DNA from: Symbiodinium natans
Taxonomy: Eukaryota > Sar > Dinophyceae > Suessiales > Symbiodiniaceae
Length of the DNA: 27,641 nt
Assembly (NCBI GenBank): GCA_905221605.1
Contig: CAJNDS010001230.1
Location: 1-27,641, forward strand
Direction of reading: 5' to 3'
This document shows, piece after piece, positions 17,266-27,428 of this stretch. The position numbers and the translations under genes are program-made. Each line of letters opens with the position of its first letter. Position 1 is the stretch's first letter. The notes beneath the pieces were generated by a model, which was given only the letters and a program-made list of their open reading frames with translations, was not told where the DNA came from and did not search any database.

Positions 17266-18791
17266 CACTAAATGCGCAACTTCCTCCCCCAACATCGAGC
17301 ATCTGAATCTACTTGTGAATCTGGGCATGATGGTTGCAACCGTTGAATTGGGGGCACCGCACCAAGCCAGTTGCATTTTCGGTCGGGGTGGTGTGGAAAC
17401 AGGTGGTGCTGTTGTCAAGAGCATCTGAAGCATGATTCGCGTGCTCAGGATTCACACTTACCAACCTTTCTTGAACCTCTGGAGATGCTACGCCCTCCGC
17501 AGGCAGCTTAGTGACTCAGTGCTTGATTGCTTACATGGTCAAAATTTGGAGCCTGCCTTGCCCTCCCCTACGTCACAGGACATGGTTTAGCCTTCATCTT
17601 GGAGACTGATGACACAGAGGCCTCGAGCATGGTGGGCTGGCGGAATTCGGTTTTCCCACGCTGGTAAGCATGGAGGTCAGGCCTCCTCATCATCGTGCTC
17701 CTAATTGGTTGCGCTGGTTCACAGATTGAGCCTTAGACTGTTGCCCAAGGGGCGTATATGGGCTCGAGAAGGATAGTGCTGGCCTGCTGCAAGCGACTTG
17801 AGGCAAAGAAATATCTCAGCTACTACAAGGCTGGTTTGTGTCAATGTGCAGGGTTCGAAGCCTTGACTCGCAGCCACATAAGATACACAAGGCACTCCTG
17901 ATCGTGGATCCCGACCAGTTCGTGGTGCCCGAATGTGCGCCCCAGTGATTTCCTGTCGGGTGCACTTTTGGCCAACCGGCTATTGTACGCAGGCTGGAAT
18001 GTGTCAATCCCTGCTGTTCTGGGAGCATGGGCCGGTGGGGTACCTCAGGTGTAAGCTTCAACTTCAGCTGCGTTTTGCCACCCTGCCATCTGTTACTTAG
18101 AGTCTGTGAGTGTCATTCGTTCAAGGTGGCCTTTATGGATCTCCCGACGTCGCCACTCGTGATTTCGGACGGCCACAGACCCTGAACAATGGGGTGCGCG
18201 ACTTGATGGGTTTGCTTTCAGCACCTGCCAGCATTGGTGGCCTCCGAACCATGGAGTTATGAGCTGTTGGTTCGCATGATGTTCGCATGCCGGCTGCTGA
18301 TGTGAGCTGTCGTGATTTGCTGAGCTGAAATACAGCGGCTGATTTTGGCGCTGTGCGCGTTGTCGGGACTGCACAGTCGCCTCGCATGCATTGTGACACG
18401 ACCGTCACGGAACACAAGGTCGTGCTGATTCGAGCATCGAAACGTGGACACTTCTTTTTGGATCTCCTCCTGGAGAAGGCCGCGCGCACTTTAGGTTTTT
18501 GACAGAGGCTAGACAGATGCGAACAAACAAGTAGGCAAGTAGACAGGGACTTGCTTTTTCAGACGAGAGAGAGAGGGAGGGGAATGGGAAGAAGAAGAAG
18601 AAGACAGCGTGGATTTAGCAACGGTAGCAGAAAGTCAAGCCAAGAGGCGGCTTGGATGCAGAACATCGAGAAGGATCAAGGGGCCTTTGATGAGACCGTG
18701 CTGGAAGTTCTTGGCATGGAGGCGACTTGCAGGAATCATAGCACGTCGCCAGCACTGGCCACTTCAACTTTTTACAGCGCCTGAAGCTCTA
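17266..18791. other. Anonymous region without confident gene
   Basis: About 1.5 kb with no recognised gene. There is a perfect GGTTGCAACC palindrome near 17333 and a short GA-rich patch (18565-18605). A T-arm-like CAGGGTTCGAAGCCTTG near 17851-17867 lacks the rest of a tRNA. Confidence 0.4.
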
Positions 18792-18853
18792 GACACAGGG
18801 ACAACACATTTAGTCATGTAGCGACACAGGGACAACACATTTAGTCATGTAGC
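18792..18853 (+). repeat. 31 bp perfect tandem duplication
   Basis: The 31 bases beginning GACACAGGGACAACACATTT occur twice in exact head-to-tail order (18792-18822 and 18823-18853) with no difference between copies, so the duplication is recent. Confidence 0.95.
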
Positions 18854-19703
18854 ATTATATACTGTCTGCTTCCCGAGGCCGAAAAGCGCGGTGAGGAAGG
18901 CACAGTGGCAGTTGGAGTTCGTAGCAGCTTGAGCATGCTTGAGCGTTGTGCGTGTTTTTGCCCGGTCACTCTGTGATAAATCTTGATCAACCTCAATGGG
19001 GCTTGCTTGCAGTTTTGTAAGAACATGAGAACATGTCGCGTTTTCTAGATCGGATGGCTTCCGGCATGGCCAGCATTGGCCAGCCTCAAACACACAACAC
19101 GTTCAGGAGCGTCACCCCATGTGTAGTTGTGCCCCTGTCTGTCCTCCTTGCTCTGTTGCTGGTTTGAGAGATCCGAAGTTCTGCAAACTGCAAGGAGATG
19201 TTGGCTCTGCAATGGCAGGATGCTGGATAAGATTGGGCACCGTAGTTCTCTTTTCGTTTAGATGGGTTCAGAATCTGAGGGTGTTTCATCTTCTGACCGA
19301 CATCCGTGAAGCTCGTGCTCAGGCATTTGCGCATGTATTGTGCCTTTTCCAAGTTGCGGTGTATGTAGCCAATGGGCTAGAACTGTCCAAGCGCACGTGG
19401 AAACAGAAAAGTTGAGATAAATTTAAGCACTCGTTTTGCGGCACTTAAACTTAAGACTTAAGCTGGTGAGAGTGCCATGCTGTGGAGAAAGTTTGGGGAC
19501 GAAAGAGGCGTAACTCAGGTGTAACTTGCGACGAAGTGTGTGTGTGGGAAGAGGGGCAGTCAAGTTATGTCAGAAATCCAATCGAGATAATCGAGGAAGC
19601 TGCAGACCAAGATGTGCCAAGACAGCTCGTTAACTTTCGCAGCTAACCATGCTGATGTGCCATTGCTGTGCAAGTTGTAAAGCTAGCAGGCCTGGGGAAC
19701 TAG
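18854..19703. other. Anonymous region without confident gene
   Basis: About 850 bp with short open frames only. A 98-codon plus-strand frame (19119-19415) has no recognisable motif. Nothing else is seen. Confidence 0.35.
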
Positions 19704-19916
19704 GATGCTGGAGAATTGGCCTGGAGAAGCTTCATGCCCGAACATGGCACGGGGCAGTTTGCAGACAAGTACTTCTTGCCGCTGCCAACAGGCTACGACT
19801 CTGAATGCGCACAGTACGTTTGGCCCAACGCCAAGGGCAACCACGAGGCGCGAAGACATGCCAAGAGCATAACTTTTGTGAGAGGGGCTCACACTTTCAA
19901 ACAAAGGTCCTCGTAG
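19704..19916 (+). other. Possible isolated exon
   Basis: Directly after AACTAG (AG at 19702-19703, acceptor-like) a frame is open for 70 codons to TAG 19914-19916. The peptide has globular, non-repetitive composition (FMPEHGTGQFADKYFLPLP, then YDSECAQYVWPN). A donor-like GTGAGA at 19879 could end the exon earlier. No family is recognised and no partner exon was found nearby, so this may be chance. Confidence 0.28.
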
Positions 19917-22900
19917 TTTGGTTCGGACATGTTTTGATCTGCGAATCTTGAGCCCGTGCTGTTAAGAAACCCATCAGAGCAACTTGAGAGCTCTGCAGCG
20001 TGCATCGGCATAAACATTGCTTGCACAATGCTGAAGTTATAGCAGCCTGCACTGACGCCTGCACTGACAATGAAAGCCGCTCACCGTCAACAACTATTCG
20101 ACAAACCTAGAGGCCTGACAATGCATCACCAATCGTACCCACAAACATCGAGGAATCCTTCAATTCCACGAGAAGGAAATGACATGGCGCAAGAAGCAAG
20201 CACGAACGCTCCTTTCTGGATATTTGGACCCTTCCAATATTTCCGACATCAAACCACATCCTCGAGGTCATCAATTCCCTGATCGTCCTTCAAGGCAAAC
20301 GAAGGGAAACCGATCGGAGCACAATGACCAACCTCACAAAAGATGACGGGCGCAGTGCGAGTGTATGCAACTTGCTTGGCATGCCAAGGTGGACATGGTC
20401 ACACGGTAAAATCAGCCTGTGATCCGGACCAGGGACGGTCGCCCGTCCACCAACCCAACATGAGCACCGGAATTCCAACTCCAACATGCCATTGCGTGGC
20501 TCAAACCCATGCGTCCTCGCCATTAGATAAGATTCCGAGCTTTTCAAAGCCCTCGACCGCCTCAAGAGTGTCTTCTTCTGCACCGGATGGTTTCAGAGCT
20601 GGCCATCACAGTGTTCACTTCACAGCACACCCGCGTCAACATTGGAATGGCCATGGGCATATTGCGAGTGCCACTTCTCTGCAAGCGAACACACTTCAAA
20701 AAACACACGTTAACAGAATCTTTCATTTGCACACAGGGGGTGGGGGGGGGGCTGCCATCCGCTCCGGATGCTGTTCGGCTAGACAGGGTGGTGGATATGT
20801 GTGAATGCGCTCAAGACTCCTACGCCTCCAGGCCTCGGAGGATGACGGTTGACCGGTGACGGAACGACACGTGCATCTGAAATGCAGAGCGAGAAGCATC
20901 GAGAAGCCCTGTTGCGCTGACCCATTGCATGTTCTTTTCATCGGCTTCTATGCCAACATGTGAAAGCGTGTCCATGCCCACGCGATGTGCCCGCTATCCT
21001 GAGACTCATGAATGTCGTGCCTCAGATAGCGCTGTATGCACTTTGCTGGTGGCGAACGGCCGAACGATTGGCAGTCAGGCCCTTATCAAAACCGCTGCTA
21101 AATCGAGAAGTCGCAAATCAGACTTGGAGAACACATGCTGCTGCCTAAGGGGCCGTTTGGCGCGAGGCGATCAATGTTTTTTCGATTCGCCGACCCACGC
21201 CTGGTGGATGTGAACCACGACGGGTGCTTGGAATTCTCCAAGAGAGCCAGAACGTGATGCGAGCTGTGCCTTGCTCGCAAGGTAGTCGGTGCGCGAGGCC
21301 TGTCCGAGCTATGCTCTTACGATCCCTTACGCAATTGGAAGGTGAGCGGTGAAAGTTCCGTTTTAACAGGGTGTTCTCAGGTCGGCTGTTCTGCACCATT
21401 TCGCCGGCCGGTCCAAAGACTGGGCAGGGTTCCCAGTCCTGGAAAGCCATGTAGAGAGCCGAGAGTAGCCGCTGAGTAGCCTGTTCAGGATTTCATGCTT
21501 GACACTTTCGGCATGGCGCGGCGCAACACAGGAAACTGCCGGTGGCCTAACAGGGAGATGCTCGGATAGTTTTGACATTCTGGCACAAGCACGGTCGCGA
21601 ACTGCACTCCTCCACGCAAGACATAAAGTGGTGAGATGGGTGAGCTGATAGCGGGTTCTCTTCCACATCCATCCTTGCTAGTATTAATTGTTTCCGAAGT
21701 TTTGTTTTGTAGGTGGCTGCCAGGTGGCTTGGACAATCCGGCTGCTGTGCACATGTGACGCCTGTGCAGTTTGTGGACCTTCACGTGTTGCATGTTTCGA
21801 TGGTTCACAGTTGATGTTAAAAGCGCCTTCAGACGATGGATGCAAGTGCTCCGTTGGTCTGCTTTCGAGGTTTGGACACCGTTGTTGTTTTTGATTGTTT
21901 TTTGCCTTGAGGCCAGCGCGTGTTCGATCACGTTGACGAACAAGCAGCCGTGAAGCGGTCGGGACGGCGAGGTTATTTTCGGTTGAAAGGGTGATGTTGC
22001 GCGAAACGGTTGCCCGAACTGTGGGATGACAGGTGCATGCCTGGCGGGCCACCCGTGATGGAGCCAGTCTCTCGGTTTACAACACAGACCCTCCTTGGTT
22101 CGGGAAGCAACTGCACCAAGGTGCGAGCCGCCGATGCTTGTGTGTTGACGTGTATGCTTGCATCAGACGCGCAGAATGTGCAGTATGGTGCAGTCACATG
22201 AGTCACATTCCATCGGCCTGAAGGCCTGAGGGAAGGAGGGAGTGCCTGGTGAGAGCAGCCTGAGGGACTCCATGCAAGCTACAAGTCGACCACTGCAAGC
22301 CGGGGTCCTGCCCTACTGTTACAGCTTGGTTGAGAACGCAGTAAGCCCATCTAAATCTAGATGTGTGCACGATGTGCACTGGGTTTGGCAATCAACCGGG
22401 CTGCAGGGCACACCGGTGCAACACCCAGTGTTTATTTAATCTGCTTTAGTTCGAAGAGTGTGGGGTCGCGAAAAAGAGGCTGAACTCATGCCGAGGTGCA
22501 GCTGCCAAAAGGCCCATAGCAAGCCAACCAGCACACCACCTAAAGACCTAAGCCAAGCCGGTTGTGGCATTCGGGCACAGTCGGCCTAGCGTGGGCCCGC
22601 GGTGAACCACAGGCTTGTTTATGATGGGCCGTGTGATCTACTCATCAACGAATCTGTGGGGGAAACGCCTCTAATTGCGTGCCTATGTCGTCTTCTGAAG
22701 GCGTGCAGCGAGCAGAACGAGTTAAGTGCTCCCACAACACCGGTTAGGTTGGTGTGGGTTATGGGGCTCACTTTGTGCTACGGGGAGAAAACAAGTCCTA
22801 GAACCTGGGAAAAGCTCAGCAGTGGGAAGATTTGAAAAGCTGCCACCGCTGCTGTTCCAGACGCCCGAGCAAAGGGAGGCGGTCGCTGTGGCGGTCGCCA

Positions 22901-23699
22901 GTATTCAGGCGGCGTCATCATGCGGGTGGTATGCGGGTCGCTGTGGTCCACAACCCTTCTTTGGGACGCAGCTCAGTCCCAGAGTACTGTGGACAGCAGG
23001 GTGACCGACTGATCCCTCAGAAGTGTCTGATGAGATCATGTCCCAATGCGGCATCCTCCATTCACGTGCTCGCGGAAAGGGGCCAGGGAATAGTGAAACG
23101 ACCTGCTGCAGCAAGGGGGAGCGGGGTTTTGGGTCTATTGGGGTTCTACTTTCAAGCTTAGAGCTTTTTCGTTTTCAGTGGAGAAACACCTCTTTTCACG
23201 GCATCCATCGAGTTCCTCTCGAAAAGGCCTTGCCCTCCGCAGGTAACGGCAGCCACGCCCAAAGAGGGGTTTTGCACCCCCTGGGCCCACCCATCTGGAG
23301 CAGGCAGCCTGGCCATGTAAATGCAGGAGGACATAGGAGGACCAGTGCGAACGAAGCATTGCTGCAACGCATGCTCAAGGACGGGGTGGCCGCGGGCGGC
23401 GTCGCGGAAGGTCATCTCCCATGCCCAAGAAGGAACTGTCTAGGAAGTGGGCGTTGCAAGCTCGCTCTACAGAGGCCGGCATGGATTAAGCAAGTCAGGA
23501 GGCGATGAGGCATTGCTAGCCGACAGCATACGCTTGTCATGGCCAGTTGCTGAATGTTGTTGGTGCGGTGGGATGGCTAACCGAAGGGCCGAAGGTGCAC
23601 AGGCATGCAGAAAGAAAGAACGAAAGAAATAACTAAAACAAGAAACTAAACAACACGTAGAGGCAGAAAGAGAGGCGAACAACAAAAAACAAAGGAGGG
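19917..23699. other. Anonymous region without confident gene
   Basis: About 3.8 kb. Short frames around 20070-20600 look partly protein-like but switch frame. Another set of overlapping frames on both strands covers 22600-23510 (longest 161 codons) without recognisable motifs. There is a G-rich run (20739-20750). No RNA gene or terminal repeats are seen. Confidence 0.4.
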
Positions 23700-23880
23700 C
23701 CTATTTTTTTGGTACTTTTTTTTTGTTACTTTTTTTTTTTTGGTGGTCTCCTGGTCCCGTGGTCCCCTGGTCTGCTGGTCTCCTGGTCCCCTGGTCTCCT
23801 GGTCTGCTGGTCCCCTGGTCGGCTGGTTTCCCGGTCTGCTGGTCTCGTGGTCTGCTGGTCCTGTGCTTTTTCGGCCCGCG
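23700..23880 (+). repeat. T-rich tract and TGGTCTCC-type array
   Basis: T runs at 23704-23741 lead into about fifteen imperfect 9-10 bp units of the form TGGTCTCC/TGGTCCCC/TGGTCTGC up to about 23880. Trp/Ser/Pro/Leu-rich frames here are repeat-derived. Confidence 0.9.
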
Positions 23881-23944
23881 GTCTCTCGGTCCTCTGGCGC
23901 CCTTTCACGGGTCCTCCTGGGCCTCTGAGCCTCCTGACCCTATA

Positions 23945-24575
23945 GTACGTAAAGTAAATTTTGCAAAGATAAACACATGTATACAGTATAATATGATATT
24001 CACATAGTAATATATTAATATACATTAATATATATATATATATACATTAATATATATATATATATATGTTAATACATTAATATATGAATATATGAATATA
24101 TAAACATATGAATATATGAATATATGAATATATGAATATATGAATATATGAATATATGAATATATGAATATATGAATATTGAATATATGAAATATGAATA
24201 TTTTATCTGAATATATGAATATATGAAATATTAATATATGAATACTATTATCTATTCGATTTCATAGTAATATTTTATATATTCATATATATTTGCATAT
24301 TTTAATATATTTATGTACATATATATATATATAGTCTTTTTGTTGTATTTCTCATAGACATTATATATATATATATACATATTTATATATTTCCATATAT
24401 TTCTATATATCTATACATATATACATACATATACATATATATATTTATGTATATATATGTATATTTATATTTATATTTATATTTATTTATATATGATGTA
24501 TATTATATAGTCTATCTAGTATATATATATATATATATACACATACATATATATATATAGATACCATACACACAA
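23945..24575. repeat. AT-rich island with TA and AATATATG repeats
   Basis: About 630 bp that is almost entirely A and T, in sharp contrast to its surroundings. It contains several (TA)n runs and an AATATATG 8 bp array at about 24090-24180. The edges are abrupt on both sides. No gene is present. Confidence 0.95.
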
Positions 24576-24654
24576 CATATTGAAGCGCAACCAACACCAA
24601 AAAAAAGGACAAACAAAACGCTCAGAAGCGCAAAACAAAGCTAAAACCCAAAAA

Positions 24655-24768
24655 GTGCCAAGAGCGCCAAAAGGCTTCAAAAAGCGCAAAAAGCGCAAAA
24701 GGCGCAGAAAGCGCAGAAAGCGCAAAAAACGCAAAAAGCGCAAAAAGCGCAAAAAGCGCAAATGCCCT
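24655..24768 (+). repeat. GCGCAAAAA-type 9 bp array
   Basis: About twelve units of AAAAAGCGC and variants (AAAGGCGC, AGAAAGCGC). The Lys/Arg-rich plus frame and the Cys/Ala/Phe minus frame both come from the 9 bp period. Confidence 0.9.
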
Positions 24769-24956
24769 GAAAAGCATAGCGTGCAGAGCGCATTTTCAGA
24801 CCATTGTCAAAGGAACAAAACTCTCGCAAATTTTTTCGCAGGAGTTTCTGATATTCTGTGTGCCCCATGCCAACCTTGCCCATGAATGCCCTAGCCACGC
24901 TGTGTTTTCCATTTGTTTTCCAGTACAAAATGCCGTTCTGCAGCTGATGTTTTTGC

Positions 24957-25495
24957 AGGCAAAGGCCCAGAGTCCGTACTGCAGCTTCAGACTTTTGGGT
25001 TCAGGCCGGGAAGCCAAGGCCCACAGTCCGTACTGCAGCTTAAGACTTTTGGGTTCAGGCCGTGAAGCAAAGGCCCAAAGTCCGTACTGCAGCTTAAGAC
25101 TTTTGGGGTCAGGCCGGGAACCAAGGCCCAGAGTCCGTACTGCAGCTTAAGACTTTTGGGTTCAGGCCGGGAAGCAAAGGCCCAGAGTCCGTACTGCAGC
25201 TTAAGACTTTTGGGTTCAGGCCGGGAAGCAAAGGCCCAGAGTCCGTACTGCAGCTTAAGACTTTGGGGTTCAGGCCGGGAAGCAAAGGCCCAGAGTCCGT
25301 ACTGCAGCTTAAGACTTTGGGGTTCAGGCCGGGAAGCAAAGGCCCAGAGTCCGTACTGCAGCTTAAGACTTTGGGGTTCAGGCCGGGAAGCAAAGGCCCA
25401 GAGTCCGTACTGCAGCTTAAGACTTTGGGGTTCAGGCCGGGAAGCAAAGGCCCAGAGTCCGTACTGCAGCTTAAGACTTTTGGGTTCAGGCCGCG
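24957..25495 (+). repeat. 54 bp satellite, ten copies
   Basis: The landmark GTCCGTACTGCAG recurs at 24973, 25026, 25080, 25133, 25187, 25241, 25295, 25349, 25403 and 25457, a period of 54 bp except for two 53 bp units (the first and third). Each unit carries CTGCAG, CTTAAG and two GGCC sites. The unit is a multiple of three without stops, so 18-residue repeats appear in several frames on both strands. The two 53 bp units break every one of these frames, which argues against a protein-coding role. Confidence 0.96.
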
Positions 25496-25540
25496 AAAAA
25501 TTGCCCAGAGCCGCGCGTTTTTTTTGCTGCAAGGAATAAA

Positions 25541-25660
25541 CATACATTTTTGAAAACCCGCGAGAATCGTGTTTGCAATTTTTTTGAAGCCGCGTAAGCT
25601 TGTTTCAAAGCATATGCATACATTGTTGGAAACCCATCATGCGAGAATCGTGCTTGCAAA
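25541..25660 (+). repeat. Imperfect direct repeat of about 40 bp
   Basis: The segments 25541-25579 and 25617-25660 share CATACATT, GAAA(A)CCC, GCGAGAATCGTG and TTGCAA in the same order with small indels. The function is unknown. Confidence 0.7.
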
Positions 25661-25661
25661 T

Positions 25662-25790
25662 GGGGGGGCCCCCCAACCCCCCGCTTTTTCCCCCCCCACC
25701 CCCCACCTCCTCCCCCCCTCCCCCCCCCCCTCCGCACAACCCCCCCCCCCCCCCCACCCAAAAAAAAAGGTACAAAAAAAAAAAAGTACA
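25662..25790 (+). repeat. Poly-C block followed by A runs
   Basis: A run of seven G is followed by about 90 bp dominated by C runs of 5-17 bases, then two A-rich runs. The minus strand is correspondingly G-rich and could form quadruplexes. Such runs are hard to sequence accurately. Confidence 0.92.
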
Positions 25791-26160
25791 AAAATAATTC
25801 TCCGCCCAAAAACAAACAGAACGACATGAACAGCTACTGGAGAGAGACGAAATGCGAAGGCGGGACGCCTCACGTCCACATGACGCCCACAGGGCCAAGG
25901 GAATGATGTAGTTAAATGCTTACATCCGGCGAGCGATGCACGGAGAGATGATAAGCAAACATGCCATAGGCGCCTGCCTTTAATGCGGGGTGAGAAGCCA
26001 CTACAGCATTGCCCCAGGCAAGACCCCAATGCGAGCCGTCACAGCATACGTGCCCGGCACTGCTCTGAGCTCTGTTGGTGCAGCTTAGCTTTTCCCTGAC
26101 CCCCTTCCTGTTCACATTGCAAAGCCCGGGCAGACAAGAGAGAGAGAGAGGGAGCATCTG
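25791..26160. other. Anonymous stretch without gene
   Basis: About 370 bp of mixed sequence between the poly-C block and the GGAAGG tract. Minus-strand frames of 83-130 codons run into the poly-C block and are not supported. Confidence 0.35.
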
Positions 26161-26275
26161 CACAGGAAGGAAGGAAGGAAGGGAGGGACGGAGGGAGGGA
26201 GGGAGGAAGGGAGGAAGGAAAGGAAGGAAGGAAGAGAGAGAGAGAGAGAGCGAGAGAGAGCGAAAGAGCGAGACC
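26161..26275 (+). repeat. GGAAGG and GAGAGA purine tract
   Basis: A pure-purine stretch of GGAAGGAAGG, GGAGGGAGGG and (GA)n units, upstream of the gene at 26445 and of the opposite purine/pyrimidine polarity to the 16.8-17.3 kb tract. Confidence 0.9.
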
Positions 26276-26410
26276 CGTTTATGTCATCCGTGGCTTACAG
26301 TTGAAGGGCAGAGAAGAAAAGGCAAACCAAAGCGAGCCAAGTCCAGTGATGACATAATTCTACTCACTCATCAGCCCTAATTGCTCGAAGTCCGCAACGT
26401 GTACTCTTCG

Positions 26411-26426
26411 CTTTTTTGTTTGCAAG
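26411..26426 (+). promoter_or_regulatory. T-rich tract and AG, possible splice acceptor
   Basis: CTTTTTTGTTTGCAAG ends in an AG 18 nt before the ATG at 26445. If the organism is a dinoflagellate, it fits a spliced-leader acceptor with a very short 5' leader; it could equally be an ordinary intron end or chance. Confidence 0.3.
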
Positions 26427-26444
26427 CTGAGCGTGCACTTGCGC

Positions 26445-27428
26445 ATGGTCGAGCTGTCGCCGCCTTACCTTGCGGCCAGTTCCTCAAAAGTCTTTGAAGT
26501 GCAGCTTCGTACCGAATCACTGGCGCACGTAAAGTCACAGCGGAAGCTGCCACCTACGATACCCACGCTGCCTCGGCCATGCAGGGCCAGCAAGAAGATT
26601 TCCAAGACTTATTTTGTGGGCATAATTCCGTCCCCTTCTCGACCCAAGAGCAAGAGTAGCTCATTGAAAGGAGCTGTGCGGGAGGCTTTGCAATCGACAG
26701 CAGATGAGCAGACAGATCTTGAAAAAAGGATTGCTTATCGGGAAGGCCGTGCAAATAGGTTCCTGTTTGATAGAGCCTTTCCGGCTCTGACAGATGAGGC
26801 CATCCTGCCTGGCTGGCAGAATTGCTGGCATGAGTCGAATGAGTTCACAGATGGGGAAAGTGGGAAAAGCGAAGGGCAAAGCTTAGCAAGACCTACATTG
26901 TCCTCGCTCCGGCGAAAGCGAACCGTGGACTTGGACCGGGACAGCCGCGAAAGGGACAGTGACAGCCCGAGGAGCCTGGCACCCTGGAGACCCGCGGACA
27001 ATTCCCGCAAGATCGACCATCCGGGCAACGTGGCCTTGTCTCGAGTGCCTCCGGGCCCAGTCAAGCCATCCCAGAAGCAAGTGGGTCGACGAAAGACGGT
27101 CACAGCACAGGAATTAGAAACACAGGAGACCCGGGCTGCTGGCCGAAAGCGTGCTGAGAAGCTACTGCAGCGGCTTCGTACAAGCAATCGAAGGAATAGT
27201 GTGCAGCCCATTCCATTGGCGAATTTCCATGATAGGATCCGCAAGGCAGGGCAAGCTCGCCGAGCCAAGTCGCAGCATTCGCAGCATTCGCAGCATTCGC
27301 AGCATTCGCAGCTCGAGTTGGAAGGCTCTGAAGGCTCTCCGAGCTCTCCCAGAGTGAGCCCAAGGAGCTTCGGCACCAGCCTCGACCTGTCACCTACAAA
27401 CAGCCAGGGCAGCCGCAAGATGCTGTGA
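26445..27428 (+). CDS. Hypothetical basic Ser/Arg-rich protein
   Basis: The frame is open for 327 codons from ATG 26445 (context CGCATGG) to TGA 27426-27428. A GTG at 26433 lies in the same frame but is not a plausible eukaryotic start. No known domain is recognised. A Lys/Pro/Ser-rich N-terminal third (PPTIPTLPRP, SPSRPKSKSSSLKG) is followed by the least biased segment at about residues 80-125 (YREGRANRFLFDRAFPALTD then PGWQNCWHES), which may be a small folded part. The rest is disordered, with RRKRTVDLDRDSRERDSDSP, a GRKRAEKLLQRLRTSNRRNS block (RRNS is a basophilic-kinase-like site), a four-fold HSQ repeat and a SPSSPRVSPRS tail. It is the longest frame in the window outside the array that does not come from tandem repeats. 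It may be one exon of a longer gene. A 227-codon frame on the opposite strand is taken as its shadow. Confidence 0.55.
   Translation: MVELSPPYLAASSSKVFEVQLRTESLAHVKSQRKLPPTIPTLPRPCRASKKISKTYFVGIIPSPSRPKSKSSSLKGAVREALQSTADEQTDLEKRIAYREGRANRFLFDRAFPALTDEAILPGWQNCWHESNEFTDGESGKSEGQSLARPTLSSLRRKRTVDLDRDSRERDSDSPRSLAPWRPADNSRKIDHPGNVALSRVPPGPVKPSQKQVGRRKTVTAQELETQETRAAGRKRAEKLLQRLRTSNRRNSVQPIPLANFHDRIRKAGQARRAKSQHSQHSQHSQHSQLELEGSEGSPSSPRVSPRSFGTSLDLSPTNSQGSRKML
27270..27311 (+). repeat. 9 bp CAGCATTCG minisatellite inside the gene
   Basis: Four exact head-to-tail units encode Gln-His-Ser repeats within the hypothetical protein at 26445-27428. The period keeps the frame. Confidence 0.9.

Noticed and set aside
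16239-17428. Ser/Leu/Phe-rich plus frames and Lys/Arg/Glu-rich minus frames of about 300 codons
   Set aside because: They are translations of TTTGTCTCCC and TTTCTCTC arrays.
17800-17876. tRNA-like T arm (CAGGGTTCGAAGCCTTG)
   Set aside because: No matching acceptor stem about 70 nt upstream, no clear D or anticodon arm, and the last T-loop base is atypical.
24957-25495. CRISPR-like array
   Set aside because: The 54 bp units are directly adjacent with no variable spacers, and the setting is eukaryotic.
24987-25547. A 186-codon minus frame with 18-residue repeats
   Set aside because: The same satellite is open in other frames and on the other strand, and the two 53 bp units shift the frame inside the array.
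26735-27418. A 227-codon minus-strand frame
   Set aside because: It lies inside the plus-strand gene at 26445-27428, which has a better start context and composition; the minus frame shows Cys runs from the CAGCATTCG repeat.
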